Below, in pieces: positions 1 through 9,285 of a stretch of DNA of 64,000 bases. The notes beneath the pieces are model-generated. The model was not told the origin of the DNA. It saw only the letters and a program-made list of their open reading frames with translations, and made no database searches. The first letter of the stretch is position 1, and each line of letters starts with the position of its first letter. Both the position numbers and the translations under genes were made by a program. The stretch lies in NCBI GenBank assembly GCA_001464665.1, contig LNDP01000019.1, forward strand, positions 124,001 to 188,000, written 5' to 3'. The stretch comes from Acidobacteria bacterium Ga0074141 (GTDB lineage Bacteria; Acidobacteriota; Blastocatellia; Pyrinomonadales; Pyrinomonadaceae).

Positions 1-498
1 TTCTACCGGATCTCTGTAATCCCAATTGTTCTGCCGCCGCTCCGCGAACGAAGCGAGGACATTCCCGAACTAGCCAATCATTTTATTAACAAGTTCTGCG
101 AACAGTCGGGTCGGCAACTGACCATCTCACCGAAGGCTATGCAAATGCTTGAGGACTACGTTTGGGGCGGCAACGTCCGCGAACTAGAGCACACGATCGA
201 GCGTGCCGTCGCCCTTGAACGCGGGAACGAGATCCAGCCCGAGCGGCTCCCGGACAACATAACGAACTATAATCCGGAACGCATTAAGGCAGAGTTTGAC
301 CTTCCGGATTCTGGGCTAAACCTTTCCGCCCACCTCGACAATCTTGAAAAGACCTACGTGCTTGAGGCATTAAAGATGACATCGGGCAATCAAACGAAGG
401 CCGCCGATCTGCTCCAGTTGCAAGTACGTTCCCTCCGACATCTTCTAGATAAACACAACATCCGGGCGCTCTCCGCCCAAATGCGAAATGGCGATTGA
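1..498 (+). CDS. Sigma-54-dependent response regulator, C-terminal part (probable PilR)
   Basis: The 3' part (about 165 residues) of an NtrC-family activator of sigma-54 RNA polymerase; the frame is already open at base 1, so it is cut by the window edge. Visible are the end of the AAA+ domain (FYRISVIPIVLPPLRER at the start, WGGNVRELEHTIERAV near residue 55) and a C-terminal Fis-type helix-turn-helix (NQTKAADLLQLQVRSLRHLL). Walker motifs, the GAFTGA loop and any receiver domain lie outside. The next gene is a type IV pilin with a -24/-12-like promoter, so PilR is the likely identity by context. The family call is firm; the target is inferred. Confidence 0.9.
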   Translation, partial: FYRISVIPIVLPPLRERSEDIPELANHFINKFCEQSGRQLTISPKAMQMLEDYVWGGNVRELEHTIERAVALERGNEIQPERLPDNITNYNPERIKAEFDLPDSGLNLSAHLDNLEKTYVLEALKMTSGNQTKAADLLQLQVRSLRHLLDKHNIRALSAQMRNGD

Positions 499-500
499 TC

Positions 501-527
501 AAAGAGGGCCCGCATCGGCCTTTTTTT
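501..527 (+). terminator. Rho-independent terminator after the sigma-54 activator
   Basis: A stem formed by AAAGAGGGCC and GGCCTTTTTT, partly through G-U pairs, with a 6 nt loop and a run of seven T. It lies 3 nt after the stop codon and separates the regulator from the pilin. Confidence 0.7.
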
Positions 528-693
528 GTCTCCATTGATCCCATTTGACAGTTTTTGTCAGCCTGACATTACCAAAATCTGTGAAATCCCCTTGCAAAGG
601 CTGCTTCAATAGAATTCCCCGCCCGTCACGCAACCTCTAATAACCCCCATATTTTCAATTAGTTAAGTGGGCAACGCTCCATATCGACGTCTT

Positions 694-709
694 TGGCACA
701 GCTATTGAT
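694..709 (+). promoter_or_regulatory. Candidate sigma-54 promoter for the pilin gene
   Basis: TGGCACAGCTATTGAT matches the sigma-54 consensus TGGCAC-N5-TTGC in the -24 element and in spacing; the -12 element reads TTGAT rather than TTGCA. It is 72 nt before the pilin ATG, and the upstream gene encodes a sigma-54 activator. Confidence 0.55.
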
Positions 710-780
710 TTACATAGTCTCGCCTGGGAAAGGTGAATACTCGAATCGAACCCAAAAATCTAGGAGATTGTGAATCAGAA

Positions 781-1290
781 ATGAAAAATCAGAAAGGTTT
801 CTCGCTTATCGAACTTTTGATCGTTGTTGTGATCATCGGCATCATCGCCGCGATCGCCATCCCGAACCTGCTGGCGGCACGCCGCTCGGCTAACGAAGGT
901 TCAGCTATTTCGTCCCTCCGTACGCTTCACGGAGCACAGATGACCTATCAGTCAACCTCTGGTAATGGTCAGTTCGCTGGTACGGCCGGTACGCCGGGCA
1001 CGACCCCGATGTCGGAAATGGCGGCAGTCAACCTCGTTGACAGCGTTCTCGCTTCGGGAACCAAGAGTGGCTATGACTACGTTGGCGACCGTGAAGTAGG
1101 AACCACCGCTCAGCCCGCTATATTCTACTTCTCGGCTCGTCCGTCACAGGCTTCGGGTATCACGCAGTCGGGAACCCGTCGCTTTGGTATCGCAACAGCG
1201 GGTGTCATCGTTGCTGACGCTCAGGCCGCGAACCTCGGCACGCACTTCGATGCTACGTCGATCGCAGCCGGTACGCCGCTATCGAACTAG
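781..1290 (+). CDS. pilA: Type IV pilin (PilA-like major pilin)
   Basis: Prepilin of 169 residues. ATG 781 gives the leader MKNQKG followed by FSLIELLIVVVIIGIIAAIA: a six-residue basic leader, the G/F peptidase cleavage site, Glu at +5 of the mature protein and the hydrophobic assembly helix. The frame is open from GTG 733, but only 781 gives a normal leader. AGGAG lies 14 nt upstream, rather far. The remainder (GTAGTPGTTP-type loop, few Cys) looks like a short pilin head. Adjacent to a PilR-like regulator and followed by its own terminator, so probably monocistronic and abundant. The symbol is by analogy; pseudopilin is possible but less likely. Confidence 0.88.
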   Translation: MKNQKGFSLIELLIVVVIIGIIAAIAIPNLLAARRSANEGSAISSLRTLHGAQMTYQSTSGNGQFAGTAGTPGTTPMSEMAAVNLVDSVLASGTKSGYDYVGDREVGTTAQPAIFYFSARPSQASGITQSGTRRFGIATAGVIVADAQAANLGTHFDATSIAAGTPLSN

Positions 1291-1309
1291 TGTTAATTAT
1301 TTAGCTTAG

Positions 1310-1347
1310 CAAGGGCGAGATTCCGCAAGGATTCTCGCCCTTTTCCT
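1310..1347 (+). terminator. Rho-independent terminator after the pilin
   Basis: Perfect inverted repeat AAGGGCGAGA ... TCTCGCCCTT with an extension on the loop side, followed by TTCCTTTCC; 20 nt after the pilin stop codon. Confidence 0.85.
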
Positions 1348-1444
1348 TTCCAACTTCCCCCAAAAAACGCTATCTTTACATCGGTCGATCCTCCCTAAGT
1401 AAGTTGACTTGGGTTAAAAGCAGATCTAACTTCCGGCTAAACAA

Positions 1445-3421
1445 ATGGAAAACGTCTCAAGCGGTAACCGGCGATATTTGGAGGTTTTCCCGGTTTTTCT
1501 CGGACTGGCTTTGGTCAGCTTGATGATTCCGGTACCGAGGCCTTCATTCGTTCCATCAATGCCGTGGAAGGCCGAGTTCGCTATCTCGACCGTACTAGTG
1601 ATCGTTTCGCTTGTCCTTTTGATCCGCAAACGACCTCTCTTTATTGAATCGGTAAAAACAACAGAGCTTCAACGGGTCATGTTTGGCGCCGTCTTGGCAT
1701 TCGCATTATATTCAGCTCTTTCCATCGCGTGGGCCGAGTTTCCGATCGCTGCAACGCACCATGCTCTGGTCTGGCTCTGCTATTTCTGCATTCTCTACTT
1801 TGCATTCCGGTGGATCTCGATCAGCGGTTCGCTGAGGGCCGTTCTTTGCCCTCTCATCGTGGCGACAGTGGCTGTGTTTGCACTTTGCATCTTCGACCTG
1901 TTAACTTTTGAAAGTTTCGCCGCATTCGAAGGAGCCTATCGTATCCGTTACGCCCGTTTTGGCGAGATGGCGGTTACAGCAGGGCCTCTGATGCTCGGCT
2001 GTGCACTTGCGGACACGAATCAACGCCGCGCCGTACTCATCGGTGTCTTTGCCGCTGCAGCGTGGCTGATAGCGATGCTCTCGCTGAGCAAAGCGGCGTT
2101 CGTCTCGGGATCAGCAGGGTTTCTCCTTGTCTTCACAGGCATTCTCCTTTTCGGTCGCAGAGCAAGTCGCGTACGGACGATCGCAACACTCGCCATTTTT
2201 GCTGCAATAACGATCTCAGTTCAGTTCGGCACCGCCTATCTAACAGCCATCCCATCAACGACGGAGTACATTTCCGGCTCAGCTGATCCGACCCGCTCGA
2301 CCTCGACGATGCGCATCTTCACGTGGAAGGTCGCGGTAGAGATGATCCGCAACAACCCTTTTCTCGGTGTCGGTGGTGACAATTTCGGCGTTAGGTTCAA
2401 TGAGGCACGCCAACGGTACGCAGCTTCCCATCCTGAAGACGCAGACCTCGCGATCGCGGAAGACTATTTGGTTCAGCGTGCGCATAACGAATATCTGCAG
2501 ATAGCAGCCGAGTTTGGGATCATCGGTGTACTTTTCATGCTTGCGTGCTCGCTGTGGTTCGCGGCTGTGCTGGCGAAGGCGTTGTGGAACAGAAAAGGCC
2601 GTATCTCACCGATCATGCTCGGTTCGGCTGGCGGGCTTGTTGCGTTTGCGGTCAGTTCTGCATTCACATCGTTTTCATTTCGTGCATTTCAGAATGGTGT
2701 CGTGTTCTTTCTTGTCCTGGCCGTTTTCATTCGCTCAATTGGCATGCTTGGCCGCAGTGTGCAACGGACAAACTTCTTGTCGGAGAGCTTTGCGGCGCGG
2801 CTGCAGAAGCTTGCCGTTGTTCCCTTTGCGGCCCTCTTCCTGCTGTCGCTCGTTTCGGGAGCGAGCCAATACTATGTTTTGCTCGGTGAGAAGGCTCGAT
2901 CCGCGACCGAGGCCGAGGCGTACTTTCACACAGCCATCGGTCTTGATCCCGAAAACACGGGAGCCTATCTCGCCTATGCAGGCCGAACCGGACGCGGTGG
3001 AGAAAACCAAAGGGCAGCGGCTCTATTTCGAAAGGCCATCGATACTGGGCTTGGCGTTACGGTCACGTACTCGATGCTCTCGAAAGCTTATGAGCTTGAC
3101 GGCGATCTCGAGAACGCCGAACTCACGTTGGCCGAGGCCATCAGCATTTTCCCGCGGTCGGTTTTCATGAGGGTTCGGTACGCTCTTGTTCTCGAGGCAA
3201 GCGGCAAAGCCGACTCATCCCTTAAGCAGTTCGAGGCAGCCCGTGCGATCGACGCGAGGCAGGCTAACGGCTGGGAAACTCTCATCCGCGAGGGGATGCT
3301 GAAAGCTCACCTTCGGGCAAAAGATGTCGGCGATTCAACTCCGCCGGCCGACCTTCTACCAAACAATGCGATCTACGCCTATGCTGACGAACAGATCGGC
3401 CCGGCAAGTCGGTTGCCATGA
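1445..3421 (+). CDS. O-antigen ligase-like multi-spanning membrane protein with C-terminal TPR
   Basis: Protein of 658 residues. The first ~460 residues contain about ten hydrophobic segments and a long hydrophilic loop (roughly 270-345) with NPFLGVGGDNF and RAHNEYLQIAAEFG, the pattern of the Wzy/WaaL/O-antigen ligase family (Wzy_C). Residues ~480-620 are hydrophilic and TPR-like (EAYFHTAIGLDPENTGAYLA, AELTLAEAISIFPRS). The family transfers or polymerises lipid-linked glycans at the periplasmic face; in pilin neighbourhoods it may also glycosylate pilins (PglL/PilO type), an attractive but unproven role beside pilA. ATG 1445 lacks a clear Shine-Dalgarno. Substrate unknown. Confidence 0.75.
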   Translation: MENVSSGNRRYLEVFPVFLGLALVSLMIPVPRPSFVPSMPWKAEFAISTVLVIVSLVLLIRKRPLFIESVKTTELQRVMFGAVLAFALYSALSIAWAEFPIAATHHALVWLCYFCILYFAFRWISISGSLRAVLCPLIVATVAVFALCIFDLLTFESFAAFEGAYRIRYARFGEMAVTAGPLMLGCALADTNQRRAVLIGVFAAAAWLIAMLSLSKAAFVSGSAGFLLVFTGILLFGRRASRVRTIATLAIFAAITISVQFGTAYLTAIPSTTEYISGSADPTRSTSTMRIFTWKVAVEMIRNNPFLGVGGDNFGVRFNEARQRYAASHPEDADLAIAEDYLVQRAHNEYLQIAAEFGIIGVLFMLACSLWFAAVLAKALWNRKGRISPIMLGSAGGLVAFAVSSAFTSFSFRAFQNGVVFFLVLAVFIRSIGMLGRSVQRTNFLSESFAARLQKLAVVPFAALFLLSLVSGASQYYVLLGEKARSATEAEAYFHTAIGLDPENTGAYLAYAGRTGRGGENQRAAALFRKAIDTGLGVTVTYSMLSKAYELDGDLENAELTLAEAISIFPRSVFMRVRYALVLEASGKADSSLKQFEAARAIDARQANGWETLIREGMLKAHLRAKDVGDSTPPADLLPNNAIYAYADEQIGPASRLP

Positions 3422-3523
3422 CGCAGACGGATTGGCTCTAAATTTAGCAGCCGCGTATGTTAGTATTCCTTTCAAGATACCTGTCCGCCGGCAGGTAAGC
3501 CCGACAGTTGTTTGTTGCTGCAA

Positions 3524-4297
3524 ATGACACGAACCGTTTTCCCAATAATTCTAAACACTTTTCGCGAGGCGATCCGTGACCGGATACTTTATAACCTCGT
3601 GATCTTTGCGTTGCTCGTAATTGCCAGCGCCATCCTTCTCAAAGATCTGACCGACGGTCAGGAGGGCCGGACCATCGTAAACATTGGACTTACGGCGATG
3701 CTCTTTTTCGGAGTCTTTATTGCGATATTCGCCGGCGTGGGCCTGGTGTCAAAGGAGATAGAAAAACGGACTGTGTATTCGATCTTCAGCAAACCTGTCC
3801 GGCGGTCTGAGTTCATTATCGGGAAGTACCTTGGGCTTTGCCTGACACTTGCCCTGAACGTCGCTGTAATGGGGGTTGGACTGACGCTAGCATTGGTTTT
3901 CGTCGGTTCAAATACGTTGGCCGCAAACATCTGGCCTGCGCTCTTTCTCATCTTTCTTGAACTGATGATCATCACGGGTGTCGCGATGCTTTTCTCGACC
4001 TTTTCATCGCCGGCACTTTCCGCATTGCTTTCGTTCCTCGTATTCGTGATCGGACATCTGAGTTCGTCTCTCCGCGACCTCGGGGCAACGCTGGGATCTC
4101 AAGTGACGAAAGTAGTTTTTGACGCTATCTATTTCATGCTTCCGAATTTGTCTCTATTCACATTTCGGACCGAGGCGGCGGCCGGTTTGGTGCCGAGCAG
4201 GGATATGCTCGGCTATTCGGCACTTTACGCCTTGCTATATATCGCTGTTTTACTTGGAGTGGCCGTGATGGTCTTTCAGAGGCGAAATTTTAAGTAG
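3524..4297 (+). CDS. ABC-2 type transporter permease
   Basis: Inner-membrane permease of 257 residues, begun at ATG 3524 (MTRTVFPIILNTFREAIRDR). An N-terminal cytoplasmic amphipathic stretch is followed by six hydrophobic segments; the segment SKEIEKRTVYSIFSKPVRR before the third helix is typical of NosY/ABC-2 permeases. It belongs with the TPR protein at 4326 and the ATPase at 5288: all three lie on the same strand with gaps of 28 and 11 nt, so they likely form one export or membrane-remodelling unit. Cargo cannot be told from the sequence. Confidence 0.85.
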   Translation: MTRTVFPIILNTFREAIRDRILYNLVIFALLVIASAILLKDLTDGQEGRTIVNIGLTAMLFFGVFIAIFAGVGLVSKEIEKRTVYSIFSKPVRRSEFIIGKYLGLCLTLALNVAVMGVGLTLALVFVGSNTLAANIWPALFLIFLELMIITGVAMLFSTFSSPALSALLSFLVFVIGHLSSSLRDLGATLGSQVTKVVFDAIYFMLPNLSLFTFRTEAAAGLVPSRDMLGYSALYALLYIAVLLGVAVMVFQRRNFK

Positions 4298-4325
4298 CTT
4301 GTCTCTTGCCACTCTCACTTAGAAG

Positions 4326-5276
4326 ATGTCATCAAAAACTGCACCAAAGTTTCGAAGCTCAGCCTTCGCCATCGCGTTTACGGTCCTTTTGTGCCTCGTC
4401 GCGTCTGCGTTCGTTTCGGCACGTGCGGCCGAGAGCCGTCCGCAGCTTTCCGCCGAATACGCCGATGCGGATCTCGAATTTCAGGGAAAGAAGCTTCGCG
4501 GGTGGACACTCGGTTCTGAGGGTCTGCTTGCCGATTGGTACTGGATGCGCTCGCTGCAATATATCGGCGACAAGATCGTAAAAAGTGAAGAGGAATTCAT
4601 AAACGTCGAAGATCTAAGGCCGCTCAACCCGCGGCTGCTTTATCCGCTCCTCGATAATGCGACCGATCTGGACCCGCGGTTCATGGCGGCATTTTCTTAT
4701 GGCTCGATCGTGCTTCCTGCCGTCGACCCCGAACAGGCGATAGCCTTGACGAAAAAGGGTATCAAGTCAAACCCGGAAAGCTGGCGGCTGTACCAATATC
4801 TTGGCTATATTTATTGGCGTCAGAAGCGCTTCGAAGAAGCTGCAGAGACTTATGATCGAGGTTCGAAGATCGCCGGGGCTCCGCCGTTCATGCGACAGAT
4901 GGTTGCAGCGATGAAAACGCAGGGAGGCAGCCGCGAGACTGCCCGCGAGATCTATATACAGATGCGCGACCAGGCCGAGGATCAGCAGTCGCGGGAGAAT
5001 GCCGAGCTTCGACTTTTGGAACTTGATGCACTTGACGAGATTGATGCGATAAACGCGGTTCTCCTGTCAACGGTTGAACGAACCGGAAAATGCCCGGTGT
5101 CTTTGCGGCAGATCATTCCGTCACTTCGCGAGGCAAAGTTGCCGGACGGGCGAACTTTCCGACTCGATCCGAGCGGCGACCTTGCCGATCCTCTCGGCTT
5201 CCCTTACCGCCTGCAAGCCGTTGATTGCCGGGCGATACTTAACGCGGATACAAGAATTCCCAAGCAGCTCAACTAG
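4326..5276 (+). CDS. Secreted or membrane-anchored TPR-like protein of the ABC cassette
   Basis: Protein of 316 residues with an N-terminal hydrophobic signal or anchor (AIAFTVLLCLVASAFVSARA, about 15-35). The remainder is helical and tetratricopeptide-like (SWRLYQYLGYIYWRQKRFEE, AAETYDRGSKI). It contains WTLGSEGLLADWYWMRSLQY, which I recognise as typical of unnamed proteins linked to ABC-2 cassettes but cannot assign to a named family. Its place between permease and ATPase suggests an extracytoplasmic partner of the transporter. Confidence 0.7.
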   Translation: MSSKTAPKFRSSAFAIAFTVLLCLVASAFVSARAAESRPQLSAEYADADLEFQGKKLRGWTLGSEGLLADWYWMRSLQYIGDKIVKSEEEFINVEDLRPLNPRLLYPLLDNATDLDPRFMAAFSYGSIVLPAVDPEQAIALTKKGIKSNPESWRLYQYLGYIYWRQKRFEEAAETYDRGSKIAGAPPFMRQMVAAMKTQGGSRETAREIYIQMRDQAEDQQSRENAELRLLELDALDEIDAINAVLLSTVERTGKCPVSLRQIIPSLREAKLPDGRTFRLDPSGDLADPLGFPYRLQAVDCRAILNADTRIPKQLN

Positions 5277-5287
5277 ACCTTTTTGAT

Positions 5288-6232
5288 ATGGAGAACATTG
5301 TTGAGATCGAAGGACTTTCGAAGGATTATGAGGTCGGCTTCTGGCGAAAGCGGAAGGTACGGGCTCTTGACGACCTGAGCCTCAGCGTCAAGCCCGGCGG
5401 CATTTTTGGCTTTCTCGGCGGAAACGGTGCCGGGAAAACGACGACCATCAAGATCTTGATGGGCCTTCTCTTCCCGACCGAAGGAAGTGCGAAGATCCTC
5501 GGTTCACCGATCGATGACGTAAAAATGCGTTCGCGGATCGGCTATTGCCCGGAGAACCCTTATTTTTACGATTATCTTACGCCGCTCGAATTACTTGACT
5601 ATTTCGGTCAGCTTTTCGGGCTTGATGCCTCGGTGCGGAGTTCGCGGTCAGAGGATTTGCTGAACGCGGTCGGGCTCGAGGAGGTCGCATGGAAGCGGCA
5701 GCTCCGCAAATTCTCGAAAGGAATGCAACAGCGTGTCGGGCTTGCTCAGGCTCTGATCAACGAGCCCGAGATCGTATTTCTCGATGAACCAATGAGCGGT
5801 CTCGATCCTGTCGGCCGCCGCGAGATCCGCGAACTTATTGCCGGGCTCAAGGCGAAAGGGACGACCGTATTTATGTCAACGCACATCCTTTCGGACGTTG
5901 AAGCTCTTTGCGATGAGGTCGCGATCTTACGAAAAGGCAGACTCTTTGCGACCGGCGATTTGCAAGAACTTCTCAGCCGCGACGCCAGCCGCGGCGGCTT
6001 TGAAATAATTGCCTCGGGCCTATCACCTGCCGCTATTGCACAGATCGAGGCTCTGAGTAAGGGCGCCTTTGTTTCCGGGAAACCGAATGGAATAGCAATC
6101 GAAGTTGCAAGCGAAGACTCTATCGAGGCCGTGCTCCGAACCATCCGCGATAACTCCGGCACACTGATCTCCGTTCTCCCGGTCAAGCAATCGCTTGAAG
6201 ATCTTTTTGTCGAAACGCCTGCCGAGAATTAG
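5288..6232 (+). CDS. ABC transporter ATP-binding protein
   Basis: Complete ABC ATPase of 314 residues. Walker A GGNGAGKTT (about residue 46), Q-loop region, signature FSKGMQQRVGLAQALI, Walker B IVFLDEPMSGLDP and the switch His in FMSTHILSD are all present; residues ~225-314 form the variable C-terminal extension typical of exporters such as NatA/CcmA/BcrA types. It powers the permease at 3524. The stop codon overlaps by 4 nt the stop of the convergent gene at 6229. Confidence 0.92.
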   Translation: MENIVEIEGLSKDYEVGFWRKRKVRALDDLSLSVKPGGIFGFLGGNGAGKTTTIKILMGLLFPTEGSAKILGSPIDDVKMRSRIGYCPENPYFYDYLTPLELLDYFGQLFGLDASVRSSRSEDLLNAVGLEEVAWKRQLRKFSKGMQQRVGLAQALINEPEIVFLDEPMSGLDPVGRREIRELIAGLKAKGTTVFMSTHILSDVEALCDEVAILRKGRLFATGDLQELLSRDASRGGFEIIASGLSPAAIAQIEALSKGAFVSGKPNGIAIEVASEDSIEAVLRTIRDNSGTLISVLPVKQSLEDLFVETPAEN

Positions 6233-6744
6233 AGCGGTGATTCGGTCCGGATGGCCGTCACCTTCCAGCGAATATCCGCTCGGTCATCGTTCTGCCTGAA
6301 GCCGTCGATGGTTAAGTTCACCGTGACGCTCTCGCCCGGATCGAGACGGGCGTGCTGGGCAGGAATTGCCAGAAGCCGCTTCTCTTTCAGCACCTGACCT
6401 TCCGTATTTCGCACGGCAACATTGATCTCAAGCCCGTTTATCGACCGCGTTCCCTTGTTCCTAACCGTCCCGCGGATGAACATCGAAATGGTGCCGAAGG
6501 CGTTTGGCGATTCCACCGTGTCGCGGCTGGTTGAGATGACTATGTCGTTCGTGAGCGTCGCAAACTCCGGACTTCCCTCTTTATATGCCCCTTCGATGAC
6601 GGCAACTTTTTGCTCCTCGATCGAAGGCTGAAGCGTCAGTATCCAGATCCCAACGCCGAGAAGTACGAGGCCGACGACTCCGCCGACAAGAAGTCCCGCG
6701 AGATTGCGTTTGGGTTTTTGGTCAAGTTCTTCGAACGATTTCAT
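6229..6744 (-). CDS. Single-pass membrane protein with an FxLYD/DUF2393-like beta domain
   Basis: Protein of 171 residues: a short cytoplasmic N-terminus, one transmembrane helix (LAGLLVGGVVGLVLLGVGIW, about 16-35), then a beta-rich domain with IRGTVRNKGTRSINGLEINV and DPGESVTVNLTIDGF, resembling FxLYD/DUF2393-type domains. A good Shine-Dalgarno (GGAG, 5 nt spacing) supports ATG 6744. Its promoter region is shared with divergent priA. Function unknown. Confidence 0.7.
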   Translation of the reverse strand: MKSFEELDQKPKRNLAGLLVGGVVGLVLLGVGIWILTLQPSIEEQKVAVIEGAYKEGSPEFATLTNDIVISTSRDTVESPNAFGTISMFIRGTVRNKGTRSINGLEINVAVRNTEGQVLKEKRLLAIPAQHARLDPGESVTVNLTIDGFRQNDDRADIRWKVTAIRTESPL

Positions 6745-6811
6745 AGTCTCCGTGCTCCGGCATTGGCGAGAAATTTGCCATAGGTTATCATCTCGATTGC
6801 CCTTTCTCGAA

Positions 6812-9283
6812 ATGTCACAAGCACCGGAAAGCTCCTCACATGATTATTTAGAGGTCGCCCTGCCTCTACCGGTTCGCCATGGTTTTACCTATCGGATCGA
6901 CGCTGAGATGAAGGCGGTTGCGAAGCTCGGCGCCCGTGTGGTTGTCCCATTCGGAAAGCGCAGTTTTACAGGGTACATAACCGGCTTTCCAGAACGCCTA
7001 CCAGCCGATGGCTCGCTCTCGCCTGATCAGGTGCGGCCGATAATCTCGCTTGAGGACGAGGAGCCGCTGATCACACCGGAAATATTCGAGTTGACCCGCT
7101 GGGCCGCGGATCATTACATCGCGTCATGGGGCGAAATGCTCAAAGCTGCACTGCCAGCCGGGATCAACGTTACCGTCGAACGCTCACTCTCGATCACAGA
7201 GAAAGGCCGTCTCGAACTAAAGCAGATAAAAACCGAAGGCACGATCAAACACAAGCTGCTTGAAACTCTGCAAAGGAATGACGCGGTCCTGCAAAGCGAA
7301 CTGCTCAAGGACGCGGGCCGCTCAGCTTCTGGGGTTTTACGCGAGCTGACAAAGGCGGGATTCGTCATTGCCGCGGAAACCACGGTTGAAGCAAGGGTGA
7401 AGCCGAAACGAAGAAAGGCCGTGCGTTTAAGCGCAGAAAGTTCTGCCGGCAAAGATGATCTCAATGAACAGCAACTGCGAATTCTTTCTCTCGTAAAAGA
7501 AAGCGGCGGTGAGATGTTCTTCACCGATCTTCTTGAGCTGGCCGGCGTTAGTTCGTCACCGATCACGACGCTAGCGAAAAAAGGGTTTCTCGAGGTCTTC
7601 GTTGGCGAAGAGATCCGCGACCCGCTCTCGGGCTACGAGGAACTCGCACCTGCCGAGCTTACACTAACGTCCGATCAACACGAAGCTCTGGACAAGATCA
7701 CGTCAGCGCTCAGCGGCGAGACATTCAAGGCCTTTTTGCTCCACGGCGTGACCGGCAGCGGCAAGACCGAGGTTTATATTCGAGCGATGCGGCGAGCACT
7801 TGAGGATGGCCTGTCGTCACTGATGCTCGTGCCGGAGATCGCACTTACACCGATCTTTTCCCGCCGGCTGCGTGACGCCTTTGGCCAAAAGGTGGCGATC
7901 CTCCACTCAAACCTTTCTGCCGGCGAGCGGTTCGATGAATGGCGGCGGATCCGCAGCGGCGAGGCGAGGATCGTCATCGGCACCCGATCGGCCGTCTTCG
8001 CCCCGCTTGCCGATCCCGGACTGATAATCGTCGATGAGGAACACGACGCTTCATACCGCCAAAATGAATCGCCTTTCTACCACGGCCGCGACGTCGCCGT
8101 AATGCGGGCACATCGGGCCGGTGCGGTCATCGTCCTCGGTTCGGCCACGCCTTCGCTCGAATCTCACAATAATGCCCGCATCGGCAAGTACGATTATCTC
8201 CGAATGCCCGAGCGAATCGGCGGTCGGCCATTGGCCGAGGTCGAGCTGATCAATATGCGTGAGGTCTTCAAGCGTGCGGGCAAAGACGTCGTCATCTCGC
8301 CCAAGCTCGCCGAGGCTGTTGTAGAAACACACGCCCGCGGCGAGCAGACGATGATGCTGCTCAACCGCCGCGGCTTCTCGTCGTTCGTGCTTTGCCGAAG
8401 CTGCGGTGAGAGCCTGCGATGCAAGAATTGCGACATCACGCTCACCTACCACAAAGCCGGCTCGCGGCTCATCTGCCACTATTGCAGCTACACGACGGAC
8501 CCGCCGAGCGTTTGCCCGTTTTGCGAGAGTGAATATCTTTACTTCATCGGGCAAGGCACCGAGCAGATCGAGGAATTGCTCCGGAAACAGTTTCCGCGGC
8601 TGCGGATCGCCCGCGTTGACCGCGACACTATGAAGCGAAAAGGCGAGCTTGACCGTACGCTGCTCGCGTTTGACCGCGGCGAGATCGACCTTCTGGTCGG
8701 CACGCAGATCCTCGCCAAGGGCCATGATTTTCACAACGTGACGCTCGTCGGCGTAATCTCCGTTGATAACGGGCTCGGGCTTCCGGATTTTCACGCCGCC
8801 GAGCGGACCTTTCAGCTCCTGACCCAGGTCGCAGGCCGTGCCGGACGCGGAAGCCTTGCCGGGCGAGTGTTGATCCAGACCTATCACCCGGAGCACTACG
8901 CCCTTCAGCGAGCTTCAAAGCAAGATTTCGATGGATTTTTTGAAGAAGAGATGCGGTACCGCGAGCGGCTCGCTTATCCGCCGTATTTCGTTATTGCCTC
9001 GATCATGGCAAAGCACCGCGACCAAGCCTATGCGATGCGAACGGCCGAAATACTCCGCCGCTGTCTCGATAAAGCAAACAAGGCGAAAGAGGCCCGCATT
9101 CTCGGGCCCGCCGAAGCTTCTATCGCGCGCATCAAGAACGAGTGGCGGATACAGACCATAATAAAATCGCCGAACCGCAAACTCCTCCGCGAGCTTATCG
9201 ATTCGGCAATGCGCGAGGCCGAAGCATCGGGCTCCGACCGTCGTATCCTGCAGGTACAGATCGATCCGCTCGACCTGCTCTGA
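6812..9283 (+). CDS. priA: Primosomal replication-restart helicase PriA
   Basis: Superfamily 2 helicase of 823 residues that recognises stalled forks and reloads the replicative helicase. It shows the N-terminal DNA-binding domain (DYLEVALPLPVRHGFTYRID), Walker A GVTGSGKTEVY near residue 313, the DEEHD box near 408, and the zinc-binding insertion CRSCGESLRCKNC ... CHYC ... CPFC around 528-570. ATG 6812 is preferred to the in-frame upstream ATG 6704 because the family starts directly with this domain and the extra residues have no counterpart. Length and motifs are complete. Confidence 0.96.
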   Translation: MSQAPESSSHDYLEVALPLPVRHGFTYRIDAEMKAVAKLGARVVVPFGKRSFTGYITGFPERLPADGSLSPDQVRPIISLEDEEPLITPEIFELTRWAADHYIASWGEMLKAALPAGINVTVERSLSITEKGRLELKQIKTEGTIKHKLLETLQRNDAVLQSELLKDAGRSASGVLRELTKAGFVIAAETTVEARVKPKRRKAVRLSAESSAGKDDLNEQQLRILSLVKESGGEMFFTDLLELAGVSSSPITTLAKKGFLEVFVGEEIRDPLSGYEELAPAELTLTSDQHEALDKITSALSGETFKAFLLHGVTGSGKTEVYIRAMRRALEDGLSSLMLVPEIALTPIFSRRLRDAFGQKVAILHSNLSAGERFDEWRRIRSGEARIVIGTRSAVFAPLADPGLIIVDEEHDASYRQNESPFYHGRDVAVMRAHRAGAVIVLGSATPSLESHNNARIGKYDYLRMPERIGGRPLAEVELINMREVFKRAGKDVVISPKLAEAVVETHARGEQTMMLLNRRGFSSFVLCRSCGESLRCKNCDITLTYHKAGSRLICHYCSYTTDPPSVCPFCESEYLYFIGQGTEQIEELLRKQFPRLRIARVDRDTMKRKGELDRTLLAFDRGEIDLLVGTQILAKGHDFHNVTLVGVISVDNGLGLPDFHAAERTFQLLTQVAGRAGRGSLAGRVLIQTYHPEHYALQRASKQDFDGFFEEEMRYRERLAYPPYFVIASIMAKHRDQAYAMRTAEILRRCLDKANKAKEARILGPAEASIARIKNEWRIQTIIKSPNRKLLRELIDSAMREAEASGSDRRILQVQIDPLDLL

Positions 9284-9285
9284 TC

